Assembly (NCBI RefSeq): GCF_019393635.1
Contig: NC_057866.1
Span: 173,435,386-173,499,385, forward strand
Length of the DNA: 64,000 nucleotides
Reading direction: 5' to 3'
Source: Dromiciops gliroides
Lineage: Eukaryota; Chordata; Mammalia; Microbiotheria; Microbiotheriidae
Below the pieces are notes generated by a model. That model worked only from the letters and a program-made list of their open reading frames with translations. It was not told the DNA's origin and did not search any database. Positions 36,830-48,924 of this stretch are shown in pieces (the first letter of the stretch is position 1; every line of letters starts with the position of its first letter). The translations under genes were made by a program, and so were the position numbers.

Positions 36830-39120
36830 AATTAGCAAATGTTTATTGACTGATATAGTAATTTATTTTAGGCATACTGGGCATAAATTCACCTGCAGTG
36901 CTCTTCTATGGCATTAAAATCATGAGAAATTCTGCTGCCTAGGGCAAATTCTAAGGAGACAATATACAAGGACCTTGGACCCAATGGTCCAGTATCTTGT
37001 GGAAAAGAATGACCCTAGCACATTGCTCCATGGTGAGGAGGCAGAGTCTCCAAGATACCAGCACATGATAAAAAGCACACAGGATATTTTGAGACCATCA
37101 CATGGAAAGGTGCCAATAAGATAAGGAACTGTATGAGGCTATACTGTGGAAGATTTTTTTTGGAGCAGGCCCCTGCAGGGGACATATGGTAGAAGGAACC
37201 TAATTATTTTTGATGACTTGGTACAAAACTTAATTGTTTTTACCTGCTGAAGGAGTACAAGTACTGTCAGCTGCCTCTAAATTTTGGTGCCCTGGGAACA
37301 AGCTCTGTTAGATATACCCAACCTAATTAAAGCTGTGTATGACATGCTTCGAGCCTCAATATCCTAATTTTCCTGGTTATTTTCAGCCAAGAATTGTCAC
37401 TGAACTTCCTCAGTTATACCTCTCTTGAGTAGAAATCCACATTGGGGGCTAACCCATCTGGATGTAAAGTGTCGTTTTTCATGGCAGGAGTAATACCAGT
37501 GAGTATAGACCAACAAAAGTAAATTTGACCCTATTGGATTTTCTGAGGCCACTTCCTATGCAGAATAGCCTGCAGGTTCTTTTTATATAAAGTATATGAT
37601 TTCTTGGACATAGGCTTCCAATGAATTTTTTGGTCATAAGACGTTTTAATTAATTATAAATTGTTCAGTAAAGATATATAAGGAATATGAAAAGTTGAAA
37701 AGATTAAGTCTTTTAAAAAAGCTTTTTAAAATGGTATAAAGGGGGGTTATATAGTATGGTGGTAAAGCAAATTTTCCTGCTCTTTTTTTATTCCAGGTAG
37801 TCCTGCAGATCTATTGCTAAAAGAATGCAAGCTCTTGAATTGATATTAGAAAGTGCTGATTTGCATAATATTTTGCATATTATTTGCATACCCTTCTTTG
37901 TCAAAAAGCCCTTGTGTGTTCTCAGGCATAGCCTAGGGAAATCACTGATTGGGTGTCAGCTAAGACAAACCAGGATCTAGTCGTCTTAGCTTTTTTAGTG
38001 ATGCCAGAAAGCATCTGAATTAGTTCCAGTCCATGGATGTGTTAAAATAGTGGTTCTAAATGAAGATTGTAGGATGTTTTTTCAGACCACATATTGAATT
38101 ATGCTGCCATGGTGGGAGAGTTAAAGCACTCTTTAGATTCGTGCTTCTGCTGTTAAAGTACTTTTTTACAGCTTCTCAAAAATGAAATTTCATCATTGAT
38201 TATAGCTCACTAGGAGCCTAAAATTGAAATCTATGGTTTTTGTTTGGAGCTTTTTTAGGGGTTGCGTTTATCTGGCATGTTGAATAATTGTTGCCATATT
38301 GCAAATGACATTGAATTTTCTACAGAAGAACGTGGAGTGCTTATTTTACAAGGCAAAATATTTGGAGTTGAATTTTTCAAAACCCTTGGAAAAAGAGGGA
38401 ATTAAAGAAAAATGAAATTTTCATTTGAATTTGCTTAATCTTTAAAAATATCTGTTTTAAAAAGAATTAAACTACTTATTAAGGAAATAAGGAATAAAAG
38501 AGTAATGAGGATAAATGCTTAATTTCCTTGCACATCATAGTTGCTTAACAAAATCAGATTTGAATAAACATGTGACTACAATGCAAGGCCTTGAGTATAA
38601 AATTTTCCTAGATTTTTTTGTAATTCAAGCAGAGCTATCATTCCAAATTTTACTTTTCTGTAATTGGGGTCTAAGATCAAGAATGAATGATGTCAAATTT
38701 TATGCAGAAATTCAGCCCAGAAGAATAGTTTTTTTTTTTAATGTGCATTGGTTTGTATCATAGCTGTAATACTGCTTAAATAGGCTATAGTCAGTTTTTA
38801 TATATTTCTACACACTGCTGCCCTCAGTGTTTCAATAATGGGCTTGTGAGTATGTCTTGATTCATGTATATTACTTAGAAATTTATTCAGGGTAGCACTG
38901 CAAAATGCATATGTGTAAAATTCATTAATGGCAAAGCCAGAAAGCCAAATATTGCCAGGAAAGCACACACACATTTTTTTTTTCTATCAAATGTGTTTAA
39001 AATAATAACGTTTTCAGTATTTCTTTGATTGTAGGATTCATCAGTAATCTCCTTTACTGTATGGGTTAAGCCTGGCTATATGTTACATTCCTAATTAAGT
39101 ATCACATTATTTATCATTTC
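36830..39120. other. No exon; unclassified intron
   Basis: 36.9-37.6 kb is GC-richer and unlike its neighbours. It holds the 12-bp palindrome CCCCTGCAGGGG (37170-37181) and could be an old LTR or unique sequence. An octamer cluster lies at 37858-37889. Confidence 0.4.
37858..37889 (+). promoter_or_regulatory. Cluster of three octamer-like (POU) motifs
   Basis: ATTTGCAT at 37860, TTTTGCAT at 37871 and ATTTGCAT at 37882 lie within about 30 bp at roughly 11-bp spacing. Function is inferred only from motif identity. Confidence 0.45.
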
Positions 39121-39124
39121 AAAG

Positions 39125-39360
39125 GCACTTAGGAGATATAATAGAAGGAGTGCTAGAATTTACATTAGAAAGACCTGGGTTTAAGTCCCACCTCAAATAA
39201 ACTTAGTAAATGTCTAACATTGTGCAAGACTAGTAGCTACTCAAATCCTCAGTTTCCTCATGGGGAAAACAATAGGGGTTGTGAGGTTCAACTGGGGTAA
39301 TTTAGGTAGAGTTCTTTACAAAACTTTAAAGTAATTTATGAATGTCAACTCATTATTTTT
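39125..39360 (+). mobile_element. MIR, sense
   Basis: GACCTGGGTTTAAGTCCCAC B-box region, then TCCTCAGTTTCCTCATGGGG and the CTTTACAAAACTTTAAAG end. Confidence 0.75.
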
Positions 39361-39514
39361 ATTATAAACTATAGTAAAGGATTGATGAATGGATTTTAAA
39401 ATAAGAATTAGTAATTAATGCATAGAATACCTATGTTCCCATGATACTCCAGTAGTCACTACATCTTGTAGAGTTATATTATTGCCCATAAGCTTAGATA
39501 TTATGATGATAGGC

Positions 39515-39760
39515 ATCATTGGAGGCAGTGTGACATTGTGGAGTCAGGAAGACCTGCTTTCAAATCTCTCCTGAGATAACATACTAGCTCTGTGACACTG
39601 AGCAAGTCATTTAACTACTCTCAGGCTCATTTCCCCATCTATAAAATTGGAATAAAAAACATTTTAACTCATAGGTTAATTATGACTTCTCAAATGAGAT
39701 AACACATGTAAAGTGCTTTGCAAACTAAGTCTATATAAATGCTAGATGTTATGTTAGGTA
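39515..39760 (+). mobile_element. MIR-type CORE-SINE, sense, full length
   Basis: GTGACATTGTGGAGTCAGGA, CAAATCTCTCCTGAG, CTAGCTCTGTGACACTGAGC, AAGTCATTTAACTACTC and AAAGTGCTTTGCAAAC. Confidence 0.8.
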
Positions 39761-40344
39761 TTGTCATGAATTACATAGATAATGATTTATCCTCAGTGAA
39801 ACCGTGAACAGGACATATACATATTGGTGCTTGGATATCCTCTGACAAAAATTAGGGTCCTGGAGTGATTCTTTCAGGGTTAAAATTCATTGCCATTCTA
39901 TAAGACTGAAAGATGGCTATTTTAGGATGACAAATCCATACAATGCATATCATGAAATTTCTGTGAGGATGCAGCCATCTGGCTCCTGGGAACTTTGAAT
40001 TTTATCTTTTGGTGCATGAATAAGTTCCTAGTTACAGGGTTTCATATGGGAGAAGATAAAAATAAATTGGCATTATCGGAACTGTAGTTTCCAATTATGT
40101 CTTTTTAAGATTTAGGCCATTTTTCTTTTTCTAAACATTCTTCTAAATGTTGAAGTCATCCTTTCTCATCACTTTTCTAGGCAGAAGAAACTGAATGTCA
40201 GAGGGCATATTTTGACTCTTCCTTCAAATTGGGGAATCTTTATTATGGGATGCCCCCTAAGCCCCAGCTTAAGTAGTAGATTGATATAGTGGAAATTACT
40301 TTTCTGTTTCCTTCTGAGCAAATAAGGGTGATAGACTGTTTACA

Positions 40345-40480
40345 GTATGTACAGAAGTCAGAAGACCTGGGACCAGGTTCCAAGGTCCTTAGTACTTGTA
40401 TGAATATAGCCAAAGATCTTTTAACCTTCTCAGGGCATAGTTTCTTTATCTGCTCAACAAGAATGATATTTTCATAGACT
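40345..40480 (+). mobile_element. Diverged MIR, sense
   Basis: TACAGAAGTCAGAAGACCTG, CTTTTAACCTTCTCAGGGCA and TAGTTTCTTTATCTGC. Confidence 0.5.
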
Positions 40481-40619
40481 CAGTAGCTCTCTTTTACCTG
40501 TAGGGACAAATACTCTTTTGTTTGGCATTTAAAGTCTTTCATAACCTAGCCCCATCGCACCTTTACAGCCTGATTACATAATACTTTCATCATATTCTAT
40601 GGTCCAGGCAAATAAGCCA

Positions 40620-40857
<238 letters not shown>

Positions 40858-41016
40858 TTGTTTTTTGTTTTTTATTTTTTGGCAGGGCCATGGGGGTTAA
40901 GTGACTTGCCCAGGGTCACACAACTAGTAAGTGTAAAGTGTCTGAGGCCAGATTTGAACTCAGGTACTCCTGAATCCAGGGCCGGTGCTTTATTCACTGT
41001 ACCACCTAGCTGCCCC
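40858..41016 (-). mobile_element. Marsupial SINE, antisense, next to microsatellite
   Basis: Complete. CTCTTTCTTTTTTTT-like sequence occurs on both sides (40843-40857 and 41016-41030), compatible with a TSD. Confidence 0.9.
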
Positions 41017-41325
41017 TCTTTCTTTTTTTTAACACACAATGCCTTAGCTTGGATCTCCATAATTTTACTCTGGCTATTCCCTATGACAGGAATGCTCTCC
41101 TTCCTCATTTCTCCCTTCTAGCCTCCTTTATTTTCTTTAAGATTCTGCTCAAGCGTGGGCCATCACCAGGCATCTTGACTCTTGTCTTGCCACTGGACTG
41201 ATGATTTTGGAAGAGAGAGTGAGGCTGATGACTTTGAACAGCTCTATAACACTTAAATCTAATTCACTTTCAAGTCAGGACATCACCCTTGTGATGTTAT
41301 TGGTCCTCTTCAAGAACATAGGAAG

Positions 41326-41487
41326 GGGGCAGCTAGGTGGTGCAGTGGATAAAGCACTGGCCCTGGATTCAGGAGTACCTGAGTTTAAATCCGGCCTCAG
41401 ACATTTGACACTTACTAGCTGTGTGACCCTGGGCAAGTCACTTAACCCCCATGGCCCCGCAAAAAACCCAAAACTAAAACCAAAAAA
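41326..41487 (+). mobile_element. Marsupial SINE, sense, 14-bp TSD
   Basis: Complete; tail CCCAAAACTAAAACC. Perfect TSD AAGAACATAGGAAG at 41312-41325 and 41488-41501. Confidence 0.96.
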
Positions 41488-41544
41488 AAGAACATAGGAA
41501 GAACAACAACAGCTGTTAGTGAGCTCCCTCTTCAAACAAATTTG

Positions 41545-41712
41545 TGTACTCACACATATGCACATATGTGTATTGTATATGTGATATATATACATGTGTA
41601 TATACTGTGCTTGTTATGTATTATATGTTAACACAAACTAATCTGTACTATGTATTATGTGTGTGTGCATATATATATGTATGTATATATGTATGTATGT
41701 ATGTATATATTT
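41545..41712. repeat. TATG/CACATA low-complexity patch
   Basis: Interrupted TATATG and GTATGTAT units. Confidence 0.85.
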
Positions 41713-41724
41713 TATTTGTACATA

Positions 41725-41852
41725 TTTTCTTACTGGTAGATCATGATCTCTTTTGAAGTCAGAGATGATTTTATTTTTGTTTTTATATTTTATTTTCAGA
41801 ACCTAGCATAGAGCCTGGCACATGGTAGGCACTTAATAAATGCTTGTTGATT
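41725..41852 (+). mobile_element. L2 3' terminus, sense
   Basis: CCTAGCATAGAGCCTGGCAC, ATGGTAGGCACTTAATAAAT, GCTTGTTGATTAAA. Probably the end of the L2 started at 40505. Confidence 0.88.
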
Positions 41853-42177
41853 AAATAGTAACACATTCTATAAATGTGAGCTATTATTGAAACCCCTTAG
41901 ACCAAATTTGCAGTGACTTCTCTTGCATGATTCCATTTCATGTGATCATATTATGGGCATGGCACAGGCTATTTTGTTTCTCTTGTGGTAGGAGTATGAC
42001 TTTGCGTGTGCATGTGTGCGTGTGTGTGTGTGAGAAACAAAGCATATAGTTTCAAGCTGGAGACAAAAATTTACTTTTTCCCTTTTTAAAGCTGAATGTT
42101 GGAGACTGTGACTTAGCTCTGAATGTCTTCGAAAGCTAGAGATCTGGAATTCCAGTTCTCTAATTTCTACAGAGGAA

Positions 42178-42440
42178 ACTGATAACACAGTGGATAGAGT
42201 ACTGTGCCTGGAATCCTGAAGACCTGAGTTTAAATCTAGCCTGAAATACTTACTAATTGTGTGACCCTGGGCAAGTCACTTAATTTCTATCTGCCTTAGT
42301 TTCTTCAATTGTCGAATGGAAATAATAACAGCACCTATGTTTCAGGCTAGTTGTGAGGATCCGATGAAGGAATAATTATAAAGCACTTAGCACAGTGCTT
42401 GGTACAGAGTAGGTGCTATCAAATCATTATTTACTTCTTC
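42178..42440 (+). mobile_element. MIR-type CORE-SINE, sense, full length
   Basis: ACACAGTGGATAGAGTACTG, GACCTGAGTTTAAATC, TAATTGTGTGACCCTGGGC and CTTAGCACAGTGCTTGGTAC. Confidence 0.88.
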
Positions 42441-42899
42441 CCTCTCTCCAAGGACTGTTTAATAATTCATCACCCCTCCCCCCCTTTTTTGGTTAGACTA
42501 CATTTGACCTTTCATCTTACTTGAATCATTGTAACCTGAATGGGGTGGATACAATTCAATATTTTCTTTCCTTTCAAAATTCTCTTTATTTTACCTGACA
42601 TTTCAATTTCAGTGCCATATTTTAGCTATATAATCTAGTTTCAAATACCCATCATATAGTATTTGCCTGATATGTTACATATAATAAAGATTCATTTTTA
42701 TGACAATTTTGAAAAGTTCAGCATGTGATGGATAAACCCTAACATAATGAAGAATTACCATATGTAGGCAGTAAGTTATTGCTTTCATATTTAATTTTTA
42801 GTTCTCACTGTGCAACTATAAAAAAAACCCCAAACACATCACCTTACTATTTAAAAAAAAATAAACCCTCACAATCTTCCTTTGAGATATGTCAGTATA

Positions 42900-43285
42900 C
42901 TCCATTATTTTCTCTCTTGTGCTTTACCTTCTAGCAAACTTGGTCTAAGCACTGTTCCTTGAATTTGGAATTTTATCTCCTGCCTCAGTTCCTTTATCAA
43001 TCCCCTCCCCCCCCCCCAGCATTACTAGAATACATTCCTTTCTCCCCTCTCTCTTTCAAAAACCTTAACTTCTTTCAAGGCTTATCCTAGGTACCACTTT
43101 CCTGATCTTGTTAATTAATTAGTATACTCTTTATCTTCAAATTATTCTGTGTTCACATCTGTACTTATGTTACATTTCATGATAGAATGTAATCCTGTTT
43201 AATGGGGCTGTTTTTCCACTTTTACCTTCATATCTCTTGAAACTAGTACAGTATTTTCACATAGTAGGAACTGAATTGACATGAA
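42900..43285 (+). mobile_element. L2 3' end, sense, diverged
   Basis: TTGAATTTGGAATTTTATCTCC, AAGGCTTATCCTAGGTACC, CACATAGTAGGAACTGAATTG. A run of eleven C lies at 43007-43017. Confidence 0.55.
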
Positions 43286-43612
43286 TGTGAATCATATGGC
43301 AATTTAAAAGAACAGATAGAATTAGACAATTGGAGTAATAAGTGATCAGCTGTTTAGGGAGGGGCTAGAGGATTCTGCAAAATGAGAAAAGAAGGAAGGG
43401 AGAGAAATGCTAAATAATATGAAACAAGGCATATGATGCAAGATTTTTAGACATCGCTATAGGTTGTAATATTCTTCCTCCTTGTGATTCAGTTGTTTGT
43501 CATTAAATCCCAATTCTCTATATTGTTCTACTTTACTGTCTTTTTGTTACACCCAGTTATTTCCAAAATACAGCCTAGACCATTGTATTAAACCCATTTC
43601 CTCCCTCATTTT

Positions 43613-43771
43613 TTTTCTAATTAAAAAAAAAATTGCAGGGCAATGAGGGTTAAGTGAGTTGCCCAGGGTCACATAGCTAGTAAGTGTCAAGTGTCTGAGG
43701 CTGGACTTGAACTCAGGTCCTCCTGAATCAAGGGCCAGTGCTTTATCCACTACACCACCTAGCTGCCCCCA
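43613..43771 (-). mobile_element. Marsupial SINE, antisense, 11-bp TSD
   Basis: Complete. TSD TCCCTCATTTT at 43602-43612 and 43772-43782. Confidence 0.94.
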
Positions 43772-43782
43772 TCCCTCATTTT

Positions 43783-44400
43783 CAATAGACAAATAAGACA
43801 ATGTTTCTGCAACCAACAACTTAGAGATCATAAGAACCAGTATATGGACCATGTCAAGACCCTCAGCTTTCAAATCAATTCATTTAGCCATTAGCCCTTT
43901 GCTGGCATAGATATGCCACTCATGGAAAGGTAAAAAGGCGTCATGGCTGTCCAAGAGAAAAGGGAAGGCCCAGGAGACATGGTGATATTATTCATTATTG
44001 TCACTTCTACCTTTTTTATCCTCTCTTTAATGATGATCAAGGTGATTTTCATTGTTCTTCGGCCAGACCCCAGGAGATAAAAGCTATATTGAAAGCATAA
44101 TACCATGAGCCATTCATTTTCTGGGGGAAAATGCAGTTACCCACAGATTTTTTTTTTCCTTGTGATTTTCAGGCAGAATGATTTGTGTGTTTTTATTCAG
44201 AGAACAAAGCCTTAGTAAGATTGCATATCTCCTATAACTCTGGAACACTCTAACACTTTTACCCTGAAAGCATCTATTTGTCTTATTTTATCTAGTTTTG
44301 ACAATTCATTCAGCTTCCTATTTATCCTAGTGGTCCAATATAGTTGAAAGGATTTCACTGACTGCTGAAATGTGAAAATTCTCTATAATGAAAACCCACC
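43783..44400. other. No exon; unique-looking intron
   Basis: Nothing recognised. Confidence 0.45.
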
Positions 44401-44416
44401 TTGGATGCCAGAGGAC

Positions 44417-44418
<2 letters not shown>

Positions 44419-44464
<46 letters not shown>
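44419..44464. repeat. (CA)n microsatellite
   Basis: About 23 uninterrupted CA dinucleotides. Confidence 0.98.
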
Positions 44465-44466
<2 letters not shown>

Positions 44467-44694
44467 TAACTTAAAATCCACATAAATAAGAAAGAAGTAG
44501 AATGTAATTTGAAGTAGAAAGTCATGCGGATGGCAGAGCTGGAGTGGAATTCCCATTTTAAAATTAAAGACTGAATAATGAGAGGTAATCTAGTATATTA
44601 TTTCTCAGACAATAAACCAGAAAACTCTAGGTAGAGGATGTAATATAACAGAGATGCAAAACACAAATACACATCTTTCCATATAGCAGTAACC

Positions 44695-44885
44695 TAGTAT
44701 ATCGAATAGAGTTCTAGACTTGGAAAGAAAAAAACTACATTCAAATTCTACTTCAGGACTTTACTAGCTGGATCACCTTGAGTAAATCATTAATTTCTCT
44801 GAGTTTTTGTTTTCTAATCTGTAAAAGGAGCAGGTTGAACTTGATAAGCTCAAAAGTTGCTTCCTGCTCCAGTTTCTAACTGGGA
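44695..44885 (+). mobile_element. MIR, sense
   Basis: TAGAGTTCTAGACTTGGAAA, ACTAGCTGGATCACCTTGAG and GGTTGAACTTGATAAGCTC. Confidence 0.7.
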
Positions 44886-44974
44886 ATATGGAGGTTGTGG
44901 TTTTCCTCACAAAGAGAATTGCTGATATGGGAACACATTTAATGTTATAAGTTTAGATTTCAACAAGTAATAAA

Positions 44975-46285
44975 TCAATGAAACAACTATTTATTAAGTA
45001 ACTATTATGTGCAAGGCACTAGGAATGCAATTTCTGTCTTCAGGGAGCCTCATATTCTATTTGGCACAGGGTGTGAAGAGGCAAAAGGAAGCAGCAAAAC
45101 GAGGTTCCTAGTGGCATTGGATAAGAGAAAAATTCAAGGGCTGGAATCAAGGAAAACTAAATGGAAGAGGTGACACAGGGGCTAAACCTTGGAGGAAGAT
45201 AATAATCAGTGACAATTATTCATTTTAAGGGTTTTCAAAATGCGTTATATATGTTATCTTATTTGATCTTCACAAAAACCCTCTGACACAAGTAATCTTA
45301 TCACATTTACACCCATTTTATGGAGGAAGAAATTGAAGTTCAAAGAGGCACACCTAGCAAAGTATCAGAGGCAAGATTTGAGCCATAATTTCTCCTCAAT
45401 CTAAGTTGATCGATTTTTCCATCCATACTGCTGCACTTTTTCTGCTAAGGACTTTGAAAGGCAGAGATGACGAGGAAGTGCCTTTCAACTGCATACAGGG
45501 ATCTTTATCTAAGCACAGAGTCAGGAGATGAGAATGTGGACTTAGGAAACAGCAAATATATCAATTTATCTTGAACATAGAGTTCATGAAGACGACTGAG
45601 AAATTAAGCTGGAAAGGGAGATTGGTGCTATATGTAGAAGGCCTTAAATGGCTAATAAAGAGGTCTATATTTTATAAAGGAGGCAATAGGCAGCTACTGA
45701 GAGTTTTTGAGGCAGGAAAATGATGCAGTCACACTGTGATTTAGGCAGATGATTTCTGCAGCACTTAGAAAGAGAGAACTTGGAGGCAGCAGAAACTAGA
45801 AGCAGAGGATTCAATTCAATTAAGAGGCTATTTCAATAGTCCAGTGATAAATGATGAAGGCATGAATTAGAGCACAATTGCCTTGTAAATGGAGAGAAGT
45901 GAGAGAAGCAAGAGATGTGAAGGTAAAATTAAAACTTGCTAACTGATTAGATATTGGTGATGGGGAGGGACAGTGAGAGAGGGAAAGGAGTCAAAGATGA
46001 CCCTCAGTTTTAGAATCTGGGATCAAGGAGGAAGATGGCATGCCCAAAAGAAATAAAGAAATTTGGCAGAAGTGTGGATGAAAGGGAGATATTGTTTGTT
46101 TCTGAAGAAGTTGAGTTAGAGGTGCCAGTAGGAAATCAAAGTGGGAAATATCTGGCAGGCAATTGGTGATGTGGTCATGGAATTATGGAAGGAGATTACC
46201 TTTGGTTTTAATAGATTCATAAATCATTAGTGTTGAAGTAGTAATTGAACTAATGAGAACAGATGAAATCACTAAGATAAAAAAA
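44975..46285 (-). mobile_element. L2, antisense, about 1.3 kb, with a MIR inside
   Basis: Starts with the antisense terminus (CTATTTATTAAGTAACTATT, ATGTGCAAGGCACTAGG). A MIR fills about 45200-45440. The element resumes with CAATAGTCCAGTGATAAATG, GGAGTCAAAGATGACCCTC and AGTTGAGTTAGAGGTGCCAG, which is L2 ORF2 read backwards. No open frame remains. Confidence 0.75.
45200..45440 (-). mobile_element. MIR, antisense, nested in L2
   Basis: CATTTTATGGAGGAAGAAAT, CCTCTGACACAAGTAATC, then a decayed head. L2 sequence lies on both sides. Confidence 0.65.
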
Positions 46286-46289
46286 AGTT

Positions 46290-46440
46290 TAGAGCAAGGA
46301 TTTTTAATCAGGGGTCTATAAAAAAATTCATTTTTATGTAATTGGTTTTGTCAACTTATGTATTTTAGTTTATGTATTTAAAAACATTATTCTGAGAAGG
46401 GATCCATAGGCTTCAGATTGTCAAAGGGGTCCATTACATA
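46290..46440. mobile_element. Short non-autonomous DNA-transposon-like repeat
   Basis: TTTTTAATCAGGGGTCTATA, TTTATGTATTTAAAAACATT, ATTCTGAGAAGGGATCCATA and CAAAGGGGTCCATTA. I recognise it as a recurrent mammalian repeat but am unsure of the family. Confidence 0.4.
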
Positions 46441-46659
46441 CATACATACTTACATGCACACAGTTTGAGAAAGAAAAGAAGAAAGGAGAGCCATGTAGGC
46501 ACCTGTGCATAGGAAAAGGGATATTGATGATAATGGTGCCATTGAAAAGATAGAGAAAACATGTAGAAGGAATAAAGGTGGGCAACAGTTTCATGGGTGA
46601 ACTTGTGAATGACGTGGGTAAGGGAGGGCATTCTTGGTTTTCCTTATAATTCACTGTCA

Positions 46660-46785
46660 AAGGAGAACTGTGCTCTTATCTAGACTCTGCCACTATCTAT
46701 TTGATCTAGGGAAAATCACTTACTTTAAAAATGGAAAGTACCTATATTATGCTTACCTCATAGGGGTGTTGTGAGATAGGGCTTG
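46660..46785 (+). mobile_element. MIR, sense fragment
   Basis: CTAGACTCTGCCACTATCTA, TTTGATCTAGGGAAAATCAC, TACCTCATAGGGGTGTTGTG. Confidence 0.7.
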
Positions 46786-46889
46786 CTTAAACTTAGTTTC
46801 TTTAGGCTAGAGACTGGGTATGTGATTTTATTGAATTAAAGAACTCCTAGTTGAGAAAGCTCCCACTATTAATTCAAGTCTATATCTGC

Positions 46890-47035
46890 TTTACAATTTA
46901 TAATAATAGAGATTTGCTTGGAGAATTGAAAAAGTATGAAGCTTGCCCAGGCTAATATAGATAACTATTTAGAGGTAGGATTTGAACTCAGGTCTTCCTT
47001 GTTTTGAGATCAGACGTCTATCTCCTTAGTATTCT
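46890..47035 (-). mobile_element. Diverged MIR, antisense
   Basis: AAGCTTGCCCAGGCTAATAT, then GGATTTGAACTCAGGTCTTC. Confidence 0.7.
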
Positions 47036-47369
47036 AGGTTTTCGTAATATCTCTATGTAAATGGGAGTCATTAATAATAATTATGAATGTTGCTGTTGTT
47101 AATAATAGCATTTCCCCTCTTATGCCTCTGGCATCCTCAGCATGAATGTAAACAAAAATGTATGGGGGAAAAGAATAAATTATTCTTTCAAAAAATTAGA
47201 AAATTTTGGCAGCTGGATGTTCCAATATGACTCAAGATAGCCTTATTATTGACAATCTGTATTAGGTGGACAGCACTTTAGAATTGTCCTGGTTAGGGTT
47301 AACATGGAAACAGTGTTTCAGGTTAACTTGGCAATTCAGCTTCTTGCTTTGTGAATTGCCATTAGTAAT

Positions 47370-47610
47370 GACCAGATTTATGTGGCACTTTGAAGTTTGT
47401 AAAACACTTTATATTAATTGTCTCTGCACAACTCTGATTTAGATAGTATAATTGTTGTTATTCTCATTTTAGAGATATGGAAAACAAGCCTCAGAGAGAT
47501 TAAGTGATTTCCATTACATGACTAGTTGGTATAAGAGGTGAGATTCAAACTTAGGTCTATCCTGAATCCACATACAGAACTCTTCCTGAAACACCACACT
47601 ACTTCCAAGT
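47370..47610 (-). mobile_element. MIR-type CORE-SINE, antisense, full length
   Basis: TGGCACTTTGAAGTTTGTAA, CTCATTTTAGAGATATGG, CAGAGAGATTAAGTGATTTC; head ending in CACCACACTACTTCC. Confidence 0.8.
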
Positions 47611-47741
47611 AAGCTGCTGACACCATAGTCCGGAACTAATGGAGAAACTTCAAATTTTATTTATAACTTCAAACAGGTATTCCTTTCCTTTGTTAAAGAG
47701 CCCCCTGTCGCCCTCCCCCCCGCAAAAGGTGTACAATGGAT

Positions 47742-48399
47742 TGTAAGGGCCAAATTTAATATGGGGAGTCTTAATTGTGTGGCTTGCCATAATAATGGGC
47801 AAGAAATGAGATTAACAGCCTTTTTAAAAAAAACAAAACAGAGTTTATTAACCAGAACAAATTTAAAATGCAAGTAAGGTTAATAGAACTAAGGACAAAG
47901 GAAAAGGGAATAGGGGAAAGAAAATAATATGACTTGCAATCACACCACTGCCCGGACTCAGCAGTTCCCGCCAGAGTGAGTTGACTTCTCCCTTCTTTCT
48001 ATCCCCAACACTCCCTCTCCCACAGGAAACAGGGTCCACACACACACACACACATCCCCAAGTTAATTGGCTGGCAAACCTTATAGACAGAACCAACTAG
48101 CGTCTCCACAAATGTCAGCCTCCCAGCTTCCGACCCCAAAAACCACCTGAGTGCCCTCACCAGGCTTCTAGTCATGGCGGAGGCTTCCCTCATTATAATT
48201 TAGCCAGGCCCATGTCAGCATCAGCACATTTTAATGATGTGAGATGCAGTGCCATAGTGGCGGCCACAGCCAGTGGATGGAGAACCATGCCAAAGTGGAG
48301 GGGGTGGCACCCAAGGCCAGCCGAGGTGCCCACTGGGGCTTCTAAGTTTTACCAAAGATGGGGGTCAGAGAATCCCCAAATCACAATTAATTCCTTACA
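47742..48399 (-). mobile_element. Solo LTR of an endogenous retrovirus, antisense to GRIA2
   Basis: A 658-bp element with perfect 7-bp inverted termini, TGTAAGG at 47742 and CCTTACA ending at 48399, flanked by the 4-bp TSD GGAT (47738-47741 and 48400-48403). Read on the minus strand, a TATA-like CTATAA lies at 48086-48081 and a poly(A) signal AATAAA at 47849-47844, about 235 bases downstream, as expected of U3-R-U5. A 4-bp duplication suggests a gammaretrovirus-like (ERV1) class, which is inference. No internal coding region is present, so only one LTR remains. It is inserted in the head of a sense MIR (remainder 48402-48620). Confidence 0.88.
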
Positions 48400-48401
48400 G
48401 G

Positions 48402-48620
48402 ATACAGCATTAGGTTTGGAGTTAGGAAGAGCTGAGTTCACATCCAGCCTTAGACCCTTGCTAGCTTTGTGATTTTGGCCAATTCCCTTAACCTCTGCTT
48501 CAATTTCCAAAACTATCAAATGTTGATAACAACAACACTTGCCTTGCAGGGTTGTTGTGAAAATCAAATGAGGTAATATTTGTAAATCACTTAGCACAGT
48601 GCCTGGCACATGGTAGGCTA
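48402..48620 (+). mobile_element. MIR-type CORE-SINE, sense, interrupted by the solo LTR
   Basis: GCATTAGGTTTGGAGTTAGG, GCTGAGTTCACATCCAGCC, CTAGCTTTGTGATTTTGGCC and CACTTAGCACAGTGCCTGGC. Its first bases (ACAATGGAT) lie before the LTR at 47733-47741. Removing the LTR and one TSD copy restores a normal MIR head. Confidence 0.87.
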
Positions 48621-48639
48621 CTGTGGGCTACTTTTTCCA

Positions 48640-48864
48640 CAGCAAAGGCTATGTTATTTAAAATATTGTGGGACTAGGCTGGGATTTTGCTACTTATAAA
48701 TTAATGGCTATTGCACCAGTTTTGGCAATAAGCATTTATTATTAATTAAGATCACATATTAATAAAATACTGACCACGTGTATCCCTGACTTCCCTACTG
48801 GTTACAGGTTTACAGGCCTATGCCATTACATATCCATCTTGATAAGTAAGTCCCAGGAAGGCAC

Positions 48865-48924
<60 letters not shown>

